NCBI GenBank assembly: GCA_949130495.1
Contig: OX422207.1
Span: forward strand, 374,873,868 to 374,937,867
From: Sambucus nigra
Lineage: Eukaryota > Streptophyta > Magnoliopsida > Dipsacales > Adoxaceae
Length of the DNA stretch: 64,000 nt
Direction of reading: 5' to 3'
The notes under the pieces are model-generated. The model saw only the letters and a list, made by a program, of their open reading frames with translations. It did no database searches and was not told the origin of the DNA. Shown here in pieces: positions 62,951-64,000 of this stretch. The first letter of the stretch is position 1. Every line of letters starts with the position of its first letter. The translations under genes and the position numbers were made by a program.

Positions 62951-64000
62951 TACCTATGGGTCACATTGGTCCCGTGGGAGGTATTAATGACTCTTACGGG
63001 ACCGTTTTGTGTTTGTTTTACGTTTTCACCCTTCAATGGAATATTTTTATGCTTAATTCTAACTTTTTACAAATTTACGTCGTACACTCAAATCGGGAGC
63101 CCCGTGACTACTCGGTCGGTTTGTACGAGTCACAATGGTCTCGTGCGAGGCGTTCGTGACTCTTACGGGACCGTTTTGTGGCTGTTTAACATTTTCTCCC
63201 TTAGATGGCGTGTTTTTATGTTTAAGTCCAACTTATCATAAATTTACGTCGTACACTCAAATCGGGAGCCCCGTGACTTTGCGGTCGATTCCTACGTGTC
63301 ACATTGGTCCCATGCGAGGTGCTCGTAACTCTTATCGAACCGATTTGTGGCTATTTTACATTTTCGCCCTTCGATGGCTTATTTTTATGCCTAAGTCTAA
63401 TTTTGTGCAAATATACGTCGTACACTCAAACCGGGAGCCCCGTGACTATGCGATCGGTTCCTACGGGTCACATTGGTCCCGTGCGAGGCGTTCGTGACTC
63501 TTACAGGATCGTTTAGTGTTTGTTTTAAGTTTTTACCCTTCGATGGCGTGTGTTTATGCTTAAATCTAACTTTTTACAAATTTACATCATACACTTCTAC
63601 TGGGAGCCGTGTGACTACGCGGTCAAATCCTACGAGTCACATTGATCCCGTGCGAAGTGTTCGTGACTCTTACCGGACCGATTGGTGGATGTTTTATGTT
63701 TTCTCCCTTCGATGACATCTTTTTATGCTTAAGTCTTATTTTATGCAAATTTACGTGGTACACCCAAATCGGGAGCGTCGTGACTACGCGGTCAGTTCCT
63801 ACGGGTCACATTTGTCCCGTGTGAGGCATTCGTGACTCTTACAGGACTGATTTGTGGCTGTTTTATGTTTTCACCCTTCGATGGCATGTTTTTACGCTTA
63901 AGTCTAATTTTGTATAAATTTACGTCGTACACTCCAACCAGGAGCCCCGTGACTACGCAGTCGGTTCCTACGGGTCATGATGGTCCCGTGCGAGGTGTTC
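62951..64000. repeat. Right-end satellite monomers
   Basis: About six monomers in normal phase, including an ATATACG monomer near 63410. The last unit is cut by the window edge after GCGAGGTGTTC. No change of sequence type is seen, so the array continues to the right. Confidence 0.9.

Larger units (their letters stand above)
1..64000. repeat. Satellite DNA array, 169-bp monomer, about 380 head-to-tail copies
   Basis: The GGGAGCCCC motif recurs at 9, 177, 346 and 515 and continues at about 169-bp spacing to 63771 and 63940. Every monomer reads in the same direction and passes through the same landmarks in order: GTGACTAC, GGTCAC, GTCCCGTGCGAGG, TTCGTGACTC, a T-rich stretch, TTCACCCTTCGATGG, ATGCTTAAGTC, GCAAATTTACG and CGTACACTC. 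By eye, neighbouring monomers are about 80-90% identical. Nothing other than monomer sequence occurs anywhere in the window, and both ends are cut inside a monomer, so the array extends beyond it on both sides. The 169-bp length is in the range usual for centromeric satellites of plants and animals, but I cannot name the family. Function is inferred only: a heterochromatic, possibly centromeric, array. Confidence 0.99.

Noticed and set aside
1..64000. Hundreds of open frames of 60-217 codons on both strands as candidate genes or a repetitive protein family
   Set aside because: They start and stop at the same monomer positions, shift frame at every unit because 169 is not a multiple of 3, overlap in all frames and accumulate frame-breaking indels. 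They are translations of the satellite.
1..64000. CRISPR array
   Set aside because: The repeated unit is 169 bp with no unique spacers. Every part of the unit is repetitive and diverged, unlike short identical repeats separated by unrelated spacers.
1..64000. CENP-B box in the monomer (TTCG then CGGG)
   Set aside because: The mammalian box needs TTCG, four bases, A, two bases, CGGG. In TTCGTGACTCTTACGGG the gap is nine bases instead of seven and the central A does not fit. It is a near miss only.
1..64000. 5S rDNA or other RNA gene arrays
   Set aside because: The unit length and motifs do not fit 5S rRNA (no 120-bp conserved gene with internal control region), and no rRNA-like segment is recognisable.
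1..64000. Human alpha satellite or the Arabidopsis 178-bp centromere repeat
   Set aside because: The length is close (171 and 178 bp) but the monomer shows none of the sequence I know for either family.

Overview
The whole 64 kb window is one uninterrupted, head-to-tail tandem array of a satellite DNA with a 169-bp consensus monomer, roughly 380 monomers, all in the same orientation. I see no protein-coding gene, RNA gene, transposable element, inversion or non-satellite spacer. The many short open frames (mostly 60-120 codons, longest 217) are by-products of the repeat. I do not recognise the satellite as a named family.

Organism: eukaryote, most likely a land plant. The common differences between monomers are C-to-T or G-to-A at CpG sites and also at the outer C of CCG (a CHG context). 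That is what decay of DNA methylated in both contexts produces, and heavy CHG methylation is a plant trait. A nucleosome-sized monomer in a long homogeneous array suits a centromeric, pericentromeric or other heterochromatic block, but the sequence alone cannot say which.

Monomer anatomy (numbering starts at the GGGAG motif): positions 1-78 are GC-rich (about 65% in my hand consensus) and hold most of the CpGs. Positions 79-169 are T-rich (about 34% GC) with the near-invariant ATGCTTAAGTC. Positions 43-50 and 71-78 form a perfect 8-bp inverted repeat around a 20-nt loop. CGTGACT occurs twice (9-15 and 61-67).

Layout: diagnostic variants show that blocks of many monomers were copied together, giving an irregular higher-order patchwork. 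About 1.4-7.6 kb holds two alpha copies (offset about 3.2 kb). About 12.6-29.3 kb alternates beta and gamma blocks, ending in two adjacent beta copies (offset 3,546-3,548 bp). Gamma recurs at 30.8-33.7 and 36.2-39.1 kb (offset 5,396 bp). Delta occurs at 34.8-36.2 and 39.2-40.5 kb (offset 4,391 bp). A 506-bp three-monomer duplication lies at 44.0-45.0 kb. At 45.2-51.7 kb is a very recent exact-register tandem duplication of 3,246 bp (epsilon, about 98-99% identical where compared), followed by an older diverged copy. At 56.7-63 kb the zeta blocks repeat with offsets of 3,870-4,213 bp. A five-monomer cassette (M0-M4), marked by a CATGGTTTTATG variant, is concentrated in the right half.

There is no gene network here. 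The content is satellite evolution: unequal exchange, methylation-driven mutation and microdeletions. Block boundaries are read by eye and are good to about 50-150 bp unless stated.
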